From positions 1 to 21,598 of the forward strand of contig JBBWZQ010000344.1 in the NCBI GenBank assembly GCA_039649115.1: a DNA stretch of 21,598 nt, given 5' to 3'. Below, piece by piece: positions 6,733-14,394 of this stretch; position 1 is the stretch's first letter; every line of letters begins with the position of its first letter. Made by a program: the position numbers and the translations under genes. The stretch is from DATEJJ01 sp039649115 (GTDB lineage: Bacteria; Actinomycetota; Actinomycetes; Mycobacteriales; Micromonosporaceae). A model generated the notes under the pieces. It did not search any database and was not told the origin of the DNA. It saw only the letters and a list, made by a program, of their open reading frames with translations.

Positions 6733-8598
6733 CTAGTTGTTTTCGGCTGAGCCGTAGCCGAACAGGCCGGCCGAGCGCAGGGCGGTCCGCAGCGGAGCGA
6801 GCACGTCGTCCCCCGACGCCGGCTGGTCCCGCGCGCCGGCCGGCGCGGCCGCCATGGCGGGCACCGGCGCGACCGGCATGGGGGCCGGCACCAGTCCGGC
6901 CTGCGCCATCGCCGCCCACAGCGCGGCCAGGGTCGGGTCGGCCGGCGGCGTCAGGGTGACCGGTGGCTTGAGCCCGAGGGCCGCCTCGGCGTCCGGCAGC
7001 CCGGCCCCGCTGCGCCCCGGATCGCCGAGCGCCAGCGGCTGGCAGCTGCCCTTGATGATCTCGAAGAGCCGGTCCACCCGGCCGGCGTCACGCGCGGCGA
7101 ACCGGCCGCGGAAGTCGGAGTGGTGCGCCAGCAGCAGCGCGGCCAACCCGGTCACGTACGGCGCGGCGAACGACGTGCCGTCCCATGCCGCGTAGTTGCC
7201 CGGCGGCACCGACGACACCACCGCGACGCCCGGCGCGCACACGTCGACCTCGGGCCCGAAGCAGGTGAACCGGGCGGAGAAGTAGCCCTCCGCGGTCGGC
7301 GTGCCGAAGACCTGGGTGGCGTGGTAGCTCTCCGGCGGGTACTCGCCGGTCTTGCCGATCGCCGCGACGGCCAGCACGCTGGCCAGGTTGGCCGGGAAGG
7401 CCACCGGGCCGCCGGAGTTGCCGGCCGCCACGACGCAGGCGATGCCGGCCTGCCGCACCTGTTCGATCTTCCGCGCCAGCAACTCCGAGGGCTGCGGGCT
7501 GCCCAGGCTCAGGTTCACCAGGTCGATGCCGTTGGCGAGGCAGTAGTCCAGCGCCTCCAGCAGGTCGCTGAACCGGCCACCCGGGAAGATCTTGCAGGAG
7601 TGGATCTCGGCCTCCGGTACCACGCCGATGATGCCCATCCCGTTGTCGCTGCCGCCGATGATGCCGGCGGTGTGCGATCCGTGGCCGACGGTGTCCACCC
7701 GCCAGCCGTCGTCGGTCTGCCCGGCCACGTCGCGCCCGGCGGTGACCCGGCCGGACAGGTCGGGGTGGTCGACGGCCGCGCCCGAGTCGATGATGGCGAT
7801 CTTCACGCCGTGCCCGCGGAAGGTAGGTGGCAGCACGTCGAACCGCATCGCGTGGCGGGCCCAACCCTCCAGCTCCCGCTCGCCGGGGAAGCCCGGGAAG
7901 GTCTCGCCGAGCGAGGGGCACACGACCACGCCGGGCTGACCCGGGTCGATCTCCGGCTGCGCCAGCCAGACCGCCCAGTGGTCGGCCTGCGGCTTGACGT
8001 ACAGCCCGCGCACGTCGGCGAGCGCGGCCTGCGGTACCGACAGGGTGACGGCGCCGTCGGCTCCGGTCACGCCGCGGGCGGGGAAGGCCGGGCTCATCAG
8101 GTACACCTCGGCACCCGCCAGCGGGGTGCCCGCGCGGTCGCGTACCACGAACGGCACGGCGATGTCGTCGCCCAGCGGCATCAGGCCCGGGTCGCGCAGC
8201 CGCATGCCGGTCACCGGGCCGGGCGCGGGGTGGTACCGCAACGGCAGGTCCGGCTCCAGGTGTACCAGCGGATGGGCGGACAGGATCGCGGCCCGGTCCG
8301 CCTCCATCTCCACCACCGCGACATCCGGGAAGCCGGACGCGACGGCCTCGGTGCCCATGACCGACAGGGCCGGTCCGGCGCTCGCCTTGATGACGCGGTG
8401 CACCTCGAACGTGCCCGCGGCGCCCAGCCGGCCCAGCAGGTCCACCGGGTCGGCCGGGCTTTCCGGGCCGGCGGCCAGGCCGGCGGTCGCCAACTGCGCG
8501 GGCGCGGCGGTGGCGAGCAGGAAGCGGTCCCGGCGCGGGCCCAGCCGGCGACCCTCGGTGGGGCCGGGTGTCGACCTGCCATTGGTTGGCTCGCTCAT
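6733..8598 (-). CDS. Subtilisin-like serine protease (S8), no signal peptide
   Basis: A 621-residue S8 endopeptidase. The catalytic triad is intact: D271 in IIDSG, H306 in VGHGSHTAG and S476 in DGTSFAAPYVTG, with oxyanion N394 in AAGNSGG. Order: a basic, unstructured N-terminus (1-50) without a signal peptide, an I9-propeptide-like domain (about 52-122, ending EPDLPL), a small Ig/carboxypeptidase-regulatory-like beta domain (about 143-195, GTPLAGAEVYL then GADGAVTL), the catalytic domain (about 250-500), and a Pro/Ala-rich tail. The ATG at 8598 has AGGAG five bases upstream; that Shine-Dalgarno overlaps the stop codon of the preceding gene, so translation is probably coupled. It is the last gene of a four-gene operon. 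With no Sec/Tat signal, it is either cytoplasmic or exported by a non-classical route. Substrate unknown. Confidence 0.9.
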   Translation of the reverse strand: MSEPTNGRSTPGPTEGRRLGPRRDRFLLATAAPAQLATAGLAAGPESPADPVDLLGRLGAAGTFEVHRVIKASAGPALSVMGTEAVASGFPDVAVVEMEADRAAILSAHPLVHLEPDLPLRYHPAPGPVTGMRLRDPGLMPLGDDIAVPFVVRDRAGTPLAGAEVYLMSPAFPARGVTGADGAVTLSVPQAALADVRGLYVKPQADHWAVWLAQPEIDPGQPGVVVCPSLGETFPGFPGERELEGWARHAMRFDVLPPTFRGHGVKIAIIDSGAAVDHPDLSGRVTAGRDVAGQTDDGWRVDTVGHGSHTAGIIGGSDNGMGIIGVVPEAEIHSCKIFPGGRFSDLLEALDYCLANGIDLVNLSLGSPQPSELLARKIEQVRQAGIACVVAAGNSGGPVAFPANLASVLAVAAIGKTGEYPPESYHATQVFGTPTAEGYFSARFTCFGPEVDVCAPGVAVVSSVPPGNYAAWDGTSFAAPYVTGLAALLLAHHSDFRGRFAARDAGRVDRLFEIIKGSCQPLALGDPGRSGAGLPDAEAALGLKPPVTLTPPADPTLAALWAAMAQAGLVPAPMPVAPVPAMAAAPAGARDQPASGDDVLAPLRTALRSAGLFGYGSAENN

Positions 8599-8605
8599 GC
8601 TTCTC

Positions 8606-8851
8606 CTACCCATTGCGCGGCTCGACGGGTTCGATGGGGGTGAGCGGGTCGTCGGGCTCGATGACGACGCGGGTGCCGTACTCCGCGCGCAGCCCGTCGG
8701 CCTTCTCCGGCGTGGTCTCCACGACCAGCGTCCGGGGCGCCTCCGGTGGCCCGAGGACGCGGTGCAGGGCGACGCCGTTGTCGCCCTCGAAGCGCCGGGT
8801 CAGGTTGCGCAGCAGGTCGTCGTCGGCCGAGCCGATGAGATAGCGGACCAT
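8606..8851 (-). CDS. Free-standing I9-like propeptide/inhibitor
   Basis: An 81-residue protein with the size and pattern of an S8 propeptide (inhibitor I9 fold). It has an N-terminal strand (VRYLIG), a helix (DDDLLRNLTRRF), ALHRV at 28-32, a strand (TLVVETT) followed by the helix PEKADGLR, and EPDDPL at 65-70. The same landmarks occur in the N-terminal domain of the protease encoded next door (HRV at 67-69, VAVVEM, EPDLPL at 115-120), so the two look paralogous. The likely role is a folding chaperone or reversible inhibitor of that protease. The start ATG at 8851 follows GGAGG with 5-bp spacing, and an ATG two codons upstream lies too close to that site. It stops 7 bp before the protease start. 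The I9 assignment rests on pattern, not on a search. Confidence 0.7.
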   Translation of the reverse strand: MVRYLIGSADDDLLRNLTRRFEGDNGVALHRVLGPPEAPRTLVVETTPEKADGLRAEYGTRVVIEPDDPLTPIEPVEPRNG

Positions 8852-8873
8852 CAGCACCTCCGATTCGCTGCGC

Positions 8874-9278
8874 TCAGAGCGCCGGCAGGGCCGGTACGGC
8901 GAGCCGCGCCTGGTGCAGCACCTGGACCACGCCGAGCGTCTGGGCCAGGCTGGCCTCGTACTGCTGCGCCTCGTACTGGTGCACCGCGGTGACCAGAGCC
9001 GGCACCACGTCGGCCAGCTGCGGCATCACCGGCACCGCCTGCTCCAGCCAGCGGTAGCAGTACTGCAGCAGCGCACCGGTCTGGCGGCGCAGCACGTCGG
9101 ACGACGGCCGCGCGGCCCCCGTGCCCGCGCGGCCGGTCACGCCCACCGCCCCCGTCGGCAGCGGGACGGTCGGCGCGGCCGGCGCCGGCATGCTCGCGCT
9201 GAGCAGGCCGACGCCGGGTACCGCCTCGACCCCGGCGAACTGCGCCATGGCGTTGAGGTCGCCGCCGAGATAGGTCAC
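8874..9278 (-). CDS. Small helical protein of unknown function
   Basis: A 134-residue protein I do not recognise. The first 60 residues are Ala/Pro/Gly-rich and probably flexible. Residues 61-127 look alpha-helical, with the stretch QTGALLQYCYRWLEQAVPVM, a single Cys (C74) and HQYEAQQYEASLAQ. There is no signal peptide or clear membrane span. The start is the GTG at 9278, preceded by AAGGAG at proper spacing and 10 bp after the stop of the previous gene. A longer in-frame ATG start upstream would run into that gene and has no support. Its fixed place between the Gln/Ala-rich protein and the protease module suggests a structural or adaptor partner, or a substrate. This is inference. Confidence 0.75.
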   Translation of the reverse strand: MTYLGGDLNAMAQFAGVEAVPGVGLLSASMPAPAAPTVPLPTGAVGVTGRAGTGAARPSSDVLRRQTGALLQYCYRWLEQAVPVMPQLADVVPALVTAVHQYEAQQYEASLAQTLGVVQVLHQARLAVPALPAL

Positions 9279-9288
9279 CGGTGCTCCT

Positions 9289-9834
9289 TCAGCCCGTGAT
9301 GCCCGGGATGCGGCCGAACGTGACGGGGCCCGCGTCGACGGTGCCCAGCAGGCCGGCAAGCCCGCCGCTCGCGCCGGCGAAGGGCAGCATGTTCGCGTTC
9401 GCGCCCAGGCCGGCTGCCTGGTTCACGGCCATCTGGGTGGCCTGGGCGATCTGGGTCGCGCGGATCAGCTGGGCCAGCTGTGCGGCGTGCACGAGCAGCG
9501 CCTGGACGAGCTGCGCCGCCGTCACCTGTGCCTGCGCGTGCGCCTGCGCGACCTGTGCCGCGATCTGCTGCTGGGTCTGCTGGGTCTGCTGTGGACTGAT
9601 GGCCCCCGGTGCCGTGCTGCCGGGCGCCGCCTGGAACGGCAGCAGTCCGCTCAGGATCTGGCCGACGCCGCCGATACCGGCGCCGAGCTGGCTGTTGCCG
9701 GTCAGCCCGCCGACCGCCTGCCCCGCGATCGGAGCCACGGCGCCGAGAATGTCGCCGAACAGCCCGTACGGCGAAAGCTGCTGCTGTGCCACCGTCGCGG
9801 TCGGTACGGTCGGCGCGTAGGTCATCGTGGTCAT
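9289..9834 (-). CDS. Glycine-zipper and Gln/Ala-helix protein, unknown
   Basis: A 181-residue protein with three unusual zones. Residues 27-64 are a hydrophobic Gly/Ala zone with small-xxx-small spacing (GDILGAVAPIAGQAVGGLTG, then GAGIGGVGQILSGLL), like a glycine-zipper membrane or assembly segment. Residues 82-141 form a long predicted helix made largely of Gln, Ala, Leu and Thr (QQTQQTQQQIAAQ, AQAHAQAQ, LAQLIRATQIAQATQ). Residues 142-181 are Gly-rich again. There is no Cys and no Sec signal peptide. The ATG at 9834 follows GGGGGAG closely. It is the first gene of the protease operon, so it is probably the most abundant product. Membrane insertion, self-assembly, or being the substrate of the protease are all possible. 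I do not recognise the family. Confidence 0.78.
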   Translation of the reverse strand: MTTMTYAPTVPTATVAQQQLSPYGLFGDILGAVAPIAGQAVGGLTGNSQLGAGIGGVGQILSGLLPFQAAPGSTAPGAISPQQTQQTQQQIAAQVAQAHAQAQVTAAQLVQALLVHAAQLAQLIRATQIAQATQMAVNQAAGLGANANMLPFAGASGGLAGLLGTVDAGPVTFGRIPGITG

Positions 9835-9891
9835 AGCCTCTCCCCCTCAAGAGATGGCGGGTGTCCCTGCTCCACTGGACAACCCACTCAG

Positions 9892-9924
9892 ACGGACCGT
9901 AGATGCACGATTACTGTCCGTGCA
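9892..9924. promoter_or_regulatory. Nested inverted repeats between divergent genes
   Basis: In the 158-bp gap between the protease operon and the GGDEF-EAL gene there are two interleaved inverted repeats: ACGGAC (9892-9897) with GTCCGT (9916-9921), and TGCACG (9904-9909) with CGTGCA (9919-9924). The local base composition is lower in GC than the flanks. Its position suits an operator serving either or both directions. Within it, TTAC-N5-GTGC (9911-9923) loosely resembles the TnAC-N5-GTnA half-sites of BldD, but the centre does not fit. Confidence 0.35.
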
Positions 9925-9992
9925 GGATATTCGAGGAATGTCGATAGGCGGTTTGTCCTCAACCGGCGCCCGGCCGCACCGATGAGGCGCAG

Positions 9993-12335
9993 GTGACGGT
10001 GTGGCGCGCGCGGGCGGTCGCCTTCTACGGCGGCAGCCTCGCCGCGGTCGCGGGCGTGCTGGTAGCCGTGGGCACGGTCGGTACGGCACGCGCCTGGCCG
10101 ATGATAGGCATCGTGCTCCAGCTCGGCGCCGTGGTCGCGCTGGGCTTCGCGATCCGGGCCGGCTGCCATCGCGCGCTGGACCACCGCACCCGGGTGGCCT
10201 GGCGCATCGTCGCCGGCGCGTTCGGTGTGCTCACGCTGGCCGGCGTGCTGTTCGCGGCCGTCGCGGACCTGACGGTGTTCCCGAACCCCGGCGACCTGGC
10301 CCGCATCGCGTTCGCCCCGGTCATGCTGGCCGGGCTGCTGGCGTTCCCGGTGCGCCGCACGAGCGTGCGGGACCGGTACATGATCAAGCTCGATGTCGGA
10401 ACCGTCATCGCCGCCGCATTCATGGTGCTGTGGTATTTCATGACCGGCCCGGACGTCTCCGTCCGCCGGCTGTCCACCGTGGCCGGTGCCGTCGCCCTCG
10501 CCTACCCCGCCGGGGACCTCGCGCTGATCACCGGTGCGGCACTGGTGCTGCTGCGCGGCACCGCGGCCTCGCTGCGCCGGCCGCTGTCCCTGCTCGCGGC
10601 GGCGATGGTCGTCGAGACGGTCGGTGACGCGTTCCTCGGCCGGGAGTTCGCGATCGGTGTGTCCGATCCGCGGGCCGCCTGGCAGGCCGTGTGCTGGAGC
10701 GTGGGACACCTGCTGCTGGCCGCGGCCGCCTTCGAGCAGTGCCGGCTGGCGGCCGGGCACCGGCCCGCCCGCCCGGGCCGCAGCAGCCAGCCGGTGAGCA
10801 TGCCGCCGTACGCGGCGATCGGCGTCGGGTACGGCATGCTCCTGGTCGCGGCGCTCGCGCAGCCGCACGCCTACCCGTGGACCGGGTTGGTGCTCGGCAT
10901 CGGGGCGATCACCGCGTGCGTGCTGGCACGCCAGGTCCTGTCGCTGCACGAAAACCGGGCGATGGCCATCACCGACGGCCTGACCGGCCTGGCCAACCGG
11001 GTGCACCTGCGCGGCGCGTTGACCGCGACGCTGGTCGGGGCCAGGCGCACCGGCCACGCCACGGCCGTGCTGCTGGTGGACATGGACGGCTTCAAGCAGG
11101 TCAATGACGTGCACGGCCACGAGGTGGGCGACCAGTTGCTGATCGCCGTCGCCAACCTGTTGCGCCGGGTGGTGTCCCGCGCGGACATGGTCGCCCGGCT
11201 GGGCGGTGACGAGTTCGCGGTGCTGCTGCGCGACGTGGGCAGCGGGCACCGGGCGGAAGCGGTGGCCCGCCGGATCGCGACCGAACTGGCCGAGCCGCTG
11301 TACATCGGCGACATCCGGCTGACGCCGCACGGCAGCGTCGGGGTTGCGGTCAGCGGCCCGGGCGAGGTGGCCGCCGCCGAGCTGGTGCACCGGGCGGACC
11401 TCGCGATGTACGTCGCGAAGCGCGGCGGCACCGACCGCTGGCAGCGGTACAGCGACGGGCTGATGCACGGGGAGCGCGACGCCGAGGCACTGGCGGCCGA
11501 CCTGCGCGAGGCGGTACCCGGTGGGCAGCTGCGCGTCGAGTACCAGCCGATCGTGGCGCTGCCGCACGGGCAGCTCGTCGGCGTCGAGGCGCTGGTCCGC
11601 TGGCAGCACCCGACGCGCGGCCGGCTGTCGCCGCTGGAGTTCGTCCCGCTCGCCGAGCGCAGCGGGCTCATCGCGCAGGTCGGTGACTGGGTGCTGGCGG
11701 AGGCGTGCCGGCAGGTGCTGGTCTGGCAGGAACGGCTGCGCGGCCCGGTCCCGCTGCACGTGAACGTGTCGGCCAGCCAGGTCGACGGCGGGTACGCCGA
11801 GCACGTCCTGGACACGCTGCGCCGGCTCGGCTTCCCGCCGGAGCAGCTGGTGCTGGAGCTGACCGAGAGCACGGCGGTACACGCGCCGGCAGCGGCGCAC
11901 CTGGACGCCCTGCACCGCGCCGGGCTGAAGATCGCGCTGGACGACTTCGGCACCGGGTACTCGTCGCTGGCCCACCTGGTGCGGCTGCCCGTGGACATCC
12001 TGAAGATCGACCGGTCGTTCGTGGCCCAGCTGGGCGGCGCGCCCGAGGACAGCGTGGTGGCCGAGGCGATCCTGCGGCTGTCCCAGGCGCTGCGCCTGGA
12101 GAGCGTGGCCGAGGGCGTGGAGAACCTGGCACAGGCCACCGAGCTGGCGGTGCTCGGATGCCGTACCGCACAGGGGTTCTACTTCGCGAGGCCGATGACG
12201 GCACAGGCCATGGACACGTTGCTGGACGCGTCGGCCGGCGGCTGGCCGGTGCTGCCCGGGCCGGCACCAGCGTCGCCGCCGGCGGCGGCGCGGGCCGGCT
12301 CGTTTGACTCAGCCACCGCGGCCACCCGCCGATGA
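9993..12335 (+). CDS. Membrane GGDEF-EAL cyclic-di-GMP enzyme
   Basis: A 780-residue bifunctional-type cyclic-di-GMP protein. Residues 1 to about 310 carry roughly eight to ten membrane helices, probably a sensor of unknown ligand. A GGDEF domain follows (about 325-485, signature GGDEF at 404-408), then an EAL domain (about 500-760). Both signatures are intact. The EAL domain keeps E532 (EAL), the NVSAS Asn, the ELTES Glu, D650/D651 (DDFGTGYSSL), K671 (KID), E707 (AEGVE) and the QGF Gln, so phosphodiesterase activity is expected. The product-inhibition I-site RxxD is absent: the positions read SRAD (395-398). The start is the GTG at 9993 with GAGG about 7 bp upstream. It is divergent from the protease operon and probably co-transcribed with the next gene, 13 bp downstream. 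Confidence 0.93.
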   Translation: MTVWRARAVAFYGGSLAAVAGVLVAVGTVGTARAWPMIGIVLQLGAVVALGFAIRAGCHRALDHRTRVAWRIVAGAFGVLTLAGVLFAAVADLTVFPNPGDLARIAFAPVMLAGLLAFPVRRTSVRDRYMIKLDVGTVIAAAFMVLWYFMTGPDVSVRRLSTVAGAVALAYPAGDLALITGAALVLLRGTAASLRRPLSLLAAAMVVETVGDAFLGREFAIGVSDPRAAWQAVCWSVGHLLLAAAAFEQCRLAAGHRPARPGRSSQPVSMPPYAAIGVGYGMLLVAALAQPHAYPWTGLVLGIGAITACVLARQVLSLHENRAMAITDGLTGLANRVHLRGALTATLVGARRTGHATAVLLVDMDGFKQVNDVHGHEVGDQLLIAVANLLRRVVSRADMVARLGGDEFAVLLRDVGSGHRAEAVARRIATELAEPLYIGDIRLTPHGSVGVAVSGPGEVAAAELVHRADLAMYVAKRGGTDRWQRYSDGLMHGERDAEALAADLREAVPGGQLRVEYQPIVALPHGQLVGVEALVRWQHPTRGRLSPLEFVPLAERSGLIAQVGDWVLAEACRQVLVWQERLRGPVPLHVNVSASQVDGGYAEHVLDTLRRLGFPPEQLVLELTESTAVHAPAAAHLDALHRAGLKIALDDFGTGYSSLAHLVRLPVDILKIDRSFVAQLGGAPEDSVVAEAILRLSQALRLESVAEGVENLAQATELAVLGCRTAQGFYFARPMTAQAMDTLLDASAGGWPVLPGPAPASPPAAARAGSFDSATAATRR

Positions 12336-12348
12336 GCGGGAGGTGACG

Positions 12349-13755
12349 ATGCTCATGCCCGGCGAAACCGCGCCGATCCGGACCTCCGCACCAGGCGGCC
12401 CGAACGCGCTGGTCGAGTTCGCCCGTGCGGCGCTGCAGGTGTCGGCCAGCCGGGAGCACGTGTTGCGGGTCGCGGTCGACCAGGTGAAGGCCGCCATGGA
12501 CGACGACTGCACCGCCTGGCTGTACCAGGCGGACGGAAATGCCGGGGGGCCGGCGCTCGTGGTGGGCAACCACAGCCCGGCGGTCAACGCCGCGATCGAG
12601 GCGGCGCATCCGGAGGCCTTCGACCGCCCGCTCGTGCTCGACGTGCACGCGCCGGACGGCAGCTGGCTGGCCGACTACGGGCTGGCACAGTGCGCGCTGA
12701 TTCCGGTGCGGCACACCGGGCGCGCGCTCGGTGCGATGGCCGTCACCCGCGCCGCCGGCCGGGACGGCTTCCGCCCCGACGAGCTGGACCTGGTGACCGC
12801 GATCGCGGAGCTGGGCGCCGTGTTGTCGGAGCAGACCCGGATGCTCGCCGACAGCCTGGTCGCGCTCGACGAGATGCGCCAGCTGGTGGACGTGGTCGAC
12901 AACATCTCCGACGCGCTGGTGTCCTGCGACGCCGGCCACCTGATCGTGAACTGGAACGCGGGCGCCGAGCAGATCTACGGGTACTCGCGCAGCGACGCGC
13001 TGGGCTGCGACCTGTTCGCCCTGCTCGCCACCCAGTTCTACACGTCCGACGGCGCCGAGGTCAGCCGCGAGGAGGTGCTCTCGGACGTGGCGTTGGCCGG
13101 CGGCTGGCTCGGCGAGCTGCGGCAGCGGCGCGCGGACGGCGCACCGCTGATCATCATGGCCTCGTTCACGGGGCTCCTCGATTCGGTGGGGTTCCCCGCG
13201 GGCCTGGTGGCCGTCAACCGGGACGTCACCACCCAGCGTCACGAAGAGCACCGCGCCATGCACGATCCGTTGACCGGCCTGCCCAACCGGCGGCGGCTGA
13301 ACAGTGCGCTCTACGACGCGTTCGCGCGCGCCTGCCGTACCCACCTCACCCTGGCCGTGCTCTTCATCGACCTGGACGGGTTCAAGGAGATCAACGACAC
13401 GCACGGCCACGCCGCCGGGGACGAGGTGCTCAAGGCGACCGCCCAGCGGCTGATCGCCGTGCTGCGCAACCGGGACACGGTGGGCCGGCTGGGCGGCGAC
13501 GAGTTCGTGGTCATCCTGGAGGAGGCCGGCAACGTCGGCGCGGTGGAGGCCGTCGCGCGCCGGGTCTGCGACGGGCTCGCGGAGCCGGTCGACATCGGCG
13601 AAACCCACGTGTCCGTGCTCGCGAGCATCGGAGTGGCCGTGGCCGTGGACCCCGAGGCGGGTGAGCAGGTCAGCGCCGAGTCCCTCCTCGAAGCGGCCGA
13701 CCAGGCCATGTACGTGGCGAAGCGGGAGCGCACCGGCATATCGTTCGCACCCTGA
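12349..13755 (+). CDS. GAF-PAS-GGDEF diguanylate cyclase
   Basis: A soluble, 468-residue sensor diguanylate cyclase. Residues about 15-155 form a GAF domain, about 165-290 a PAS domain (DNISDALVSCDAGHLIVNWN, EQIYGYSRSDALG), and about 300-460 a GGDEF domain (HDPLTGLPNRRRLN, IDLDGFKEINDTHGH, GGDEF at 382-386). The I-site is present as RNRD (373-376), so feedback inhibition by c-di-GMP is expected, unlike in the preceding enzyme. The start is the ATG at 12349 with GGGAGG just upstream. The open frame extends 15 codons further to a TTG overlapping the previous gene, but that has no better ribosome site. It probably forms a two-gene operon with the membrane GGDEF-EAL gene. The signal sensed by GAF and PAS cannot be told from sequence. 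Confidence 0.92.
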   Translation: MLMPGETAPIRTSAPGGPNALVEFARAALQVSASREHVLRVAVDQVKAAMDDDCTAWLYQADGNAGGPALVVGNHSPAVNAAIEAAHPEAFDRPLVLDVHAPDGSWLADYGLAQCALIPVRHTGRALGAMAVTRAAGRDGFRPDELDLVTAIAELGAVLSEQTRMLADSLVALDEMRQLVDVVDNISDALVSCDAGHLIVNWNAGAEQIYGYSRSDALGCDLFALLATQFYTSDGAEVSREEVLSDVALAGGWLGELRQRRADGAPLIIMASFTGLLDSVGFPAGLVAVNRDVTTQRHEEHRAMHDPLTGLPNRRRLNSALYDAFARACRTHLTLAVLFIDLDGFKEINDTHGHAAGDEVLKATAQRLIAVLRNRDTVGRLGGDEFVVILEEAGNVGAVEAVARRVCDGLAEPVDIGETHVSVLASIGVAVAVDPEAGEQVSAESLLEAADQAMYVAKRERTGISFAP

Positions 13756-13819
13756 GCGGCCGGCAGTTGCCCGATTTGCGTGAGTCGCCTCAACGCCACG
13801 CATGGAGCATGATTCGGGC

Positions 13820-14371
13820 GTGAGCACAGTCCGGGCGTGGTGGTCGCTCGCCGGCGTACTGTTGCTCGCCGGATGCTCCACGACGGCGGGCCAGGGTGCC
13901 GGAGCGGCCGAACCCACCCCGGCGCCGGCCAGTGCCGCGCCCAGCACCGGACCGTCCCCGCATCCGCTGGGCCAGAAGGTCGACGCCGACCACAGCTTCG
14001 TCGAGGCGACCGTGTACTCGTACCGGCAGCCGGTCGCGCAGGGTGCGCCGGCGCCGAACCCCGGCGACTACGCGTGGGCGGCGGCGGATGTGCAGACGTG
14101 CGCCGCCACGTCAGCCATTTTCAATGCCCCGGCCAACAGTCTGAACTGGATGGTGGTGTACGCCGACGACACGGAGGTCGACTCGGCACGCGTCACGCAC
14201 CCGCAGTTCCCGCGGCCGCTGTTCCCCATGGGACAGAACCGGCTCAAGCCCGGCGAGTGCGTGCGCGGCTGGATCATGTTCGGCGTACCGGCCGGGGCGA
14301 AGCCGCTCGTCGTCCGCTTCGCCCCGTTCGGCGCGGCGCCGGTCGACTGGGTGGCTGCCCCGGCCGGATGA
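13820..14371 (+). CDS. Secreted lipoprotein, Ig-like (DUF4352-like)
   Basis: A 183-residue lipoprotein. The signal sequence ends in a clean lipobox, LLAGC, with Cys at residue 19, so it should be lipid-anchored on the outside of the membrane. A Thr/Pro/Ala/Ser linker (about 20-52) is followed by a beta-rich domain whose ending (GECVRGWIMFGVPAGAKP) resembles DUF4352/Ig-like lipoproteins. Two Cys, in VQTCAAT and GECVRG, may form a disulfide. I chose the GTG at 13820 because it gives a compact signal peptide; an ATG at 13802 adds six residues, and neither has a strong Shine-Dalgarno. A CATGAT six bases before the GTG could be a leaderless -10. It follows the c-di-GMP genes by 64 bp and is convergent with the permease. 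Confidence 0.8.
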   Translation: MSTVRAWWSLAGVLLLAGCSTTAGQGAGAAEPTPAPASAAPSTGPSPHPLGQKVDADHSFVEATVYSYRQPVAQGAPAPNPGDYAWAAADVQTCAATSAIFNAPANSLNWMVVYADDTEVDSARVTHPQFPRPLFPMGQNRLKPGECVRGWIMFGVPAGAKPLVVRFAPFGAAPVDWVAAPAG

Positions 14372-14394
14372 GGCCCGGGTGAGGTTACAAATCC

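Noticed and set aside
6614..6919. Upstream extension of the GH15 frame by about 100 codons
   Set aside because: The extension overlaps the protease gene's 3' end and the MalR-like palindrome, and would bury the signal peptide. The ATG at 6613 fits better.
9888..11975. 695-codon minus-strand open frame opposite the GGDEF-EAL gene
   Set aside because: Antisense shadow; composition is Gln/Arg/Gly/His-rich and the plus strand carries complete GGDEF and EAL motifs.
12304..12348. TTG start for the GAF-PAS-GGDEF gene
   Set aside because: Overlaps the previous gene and has no ribosome site, whereas the ATG at 12349 follows GGGAGG at good spacing.
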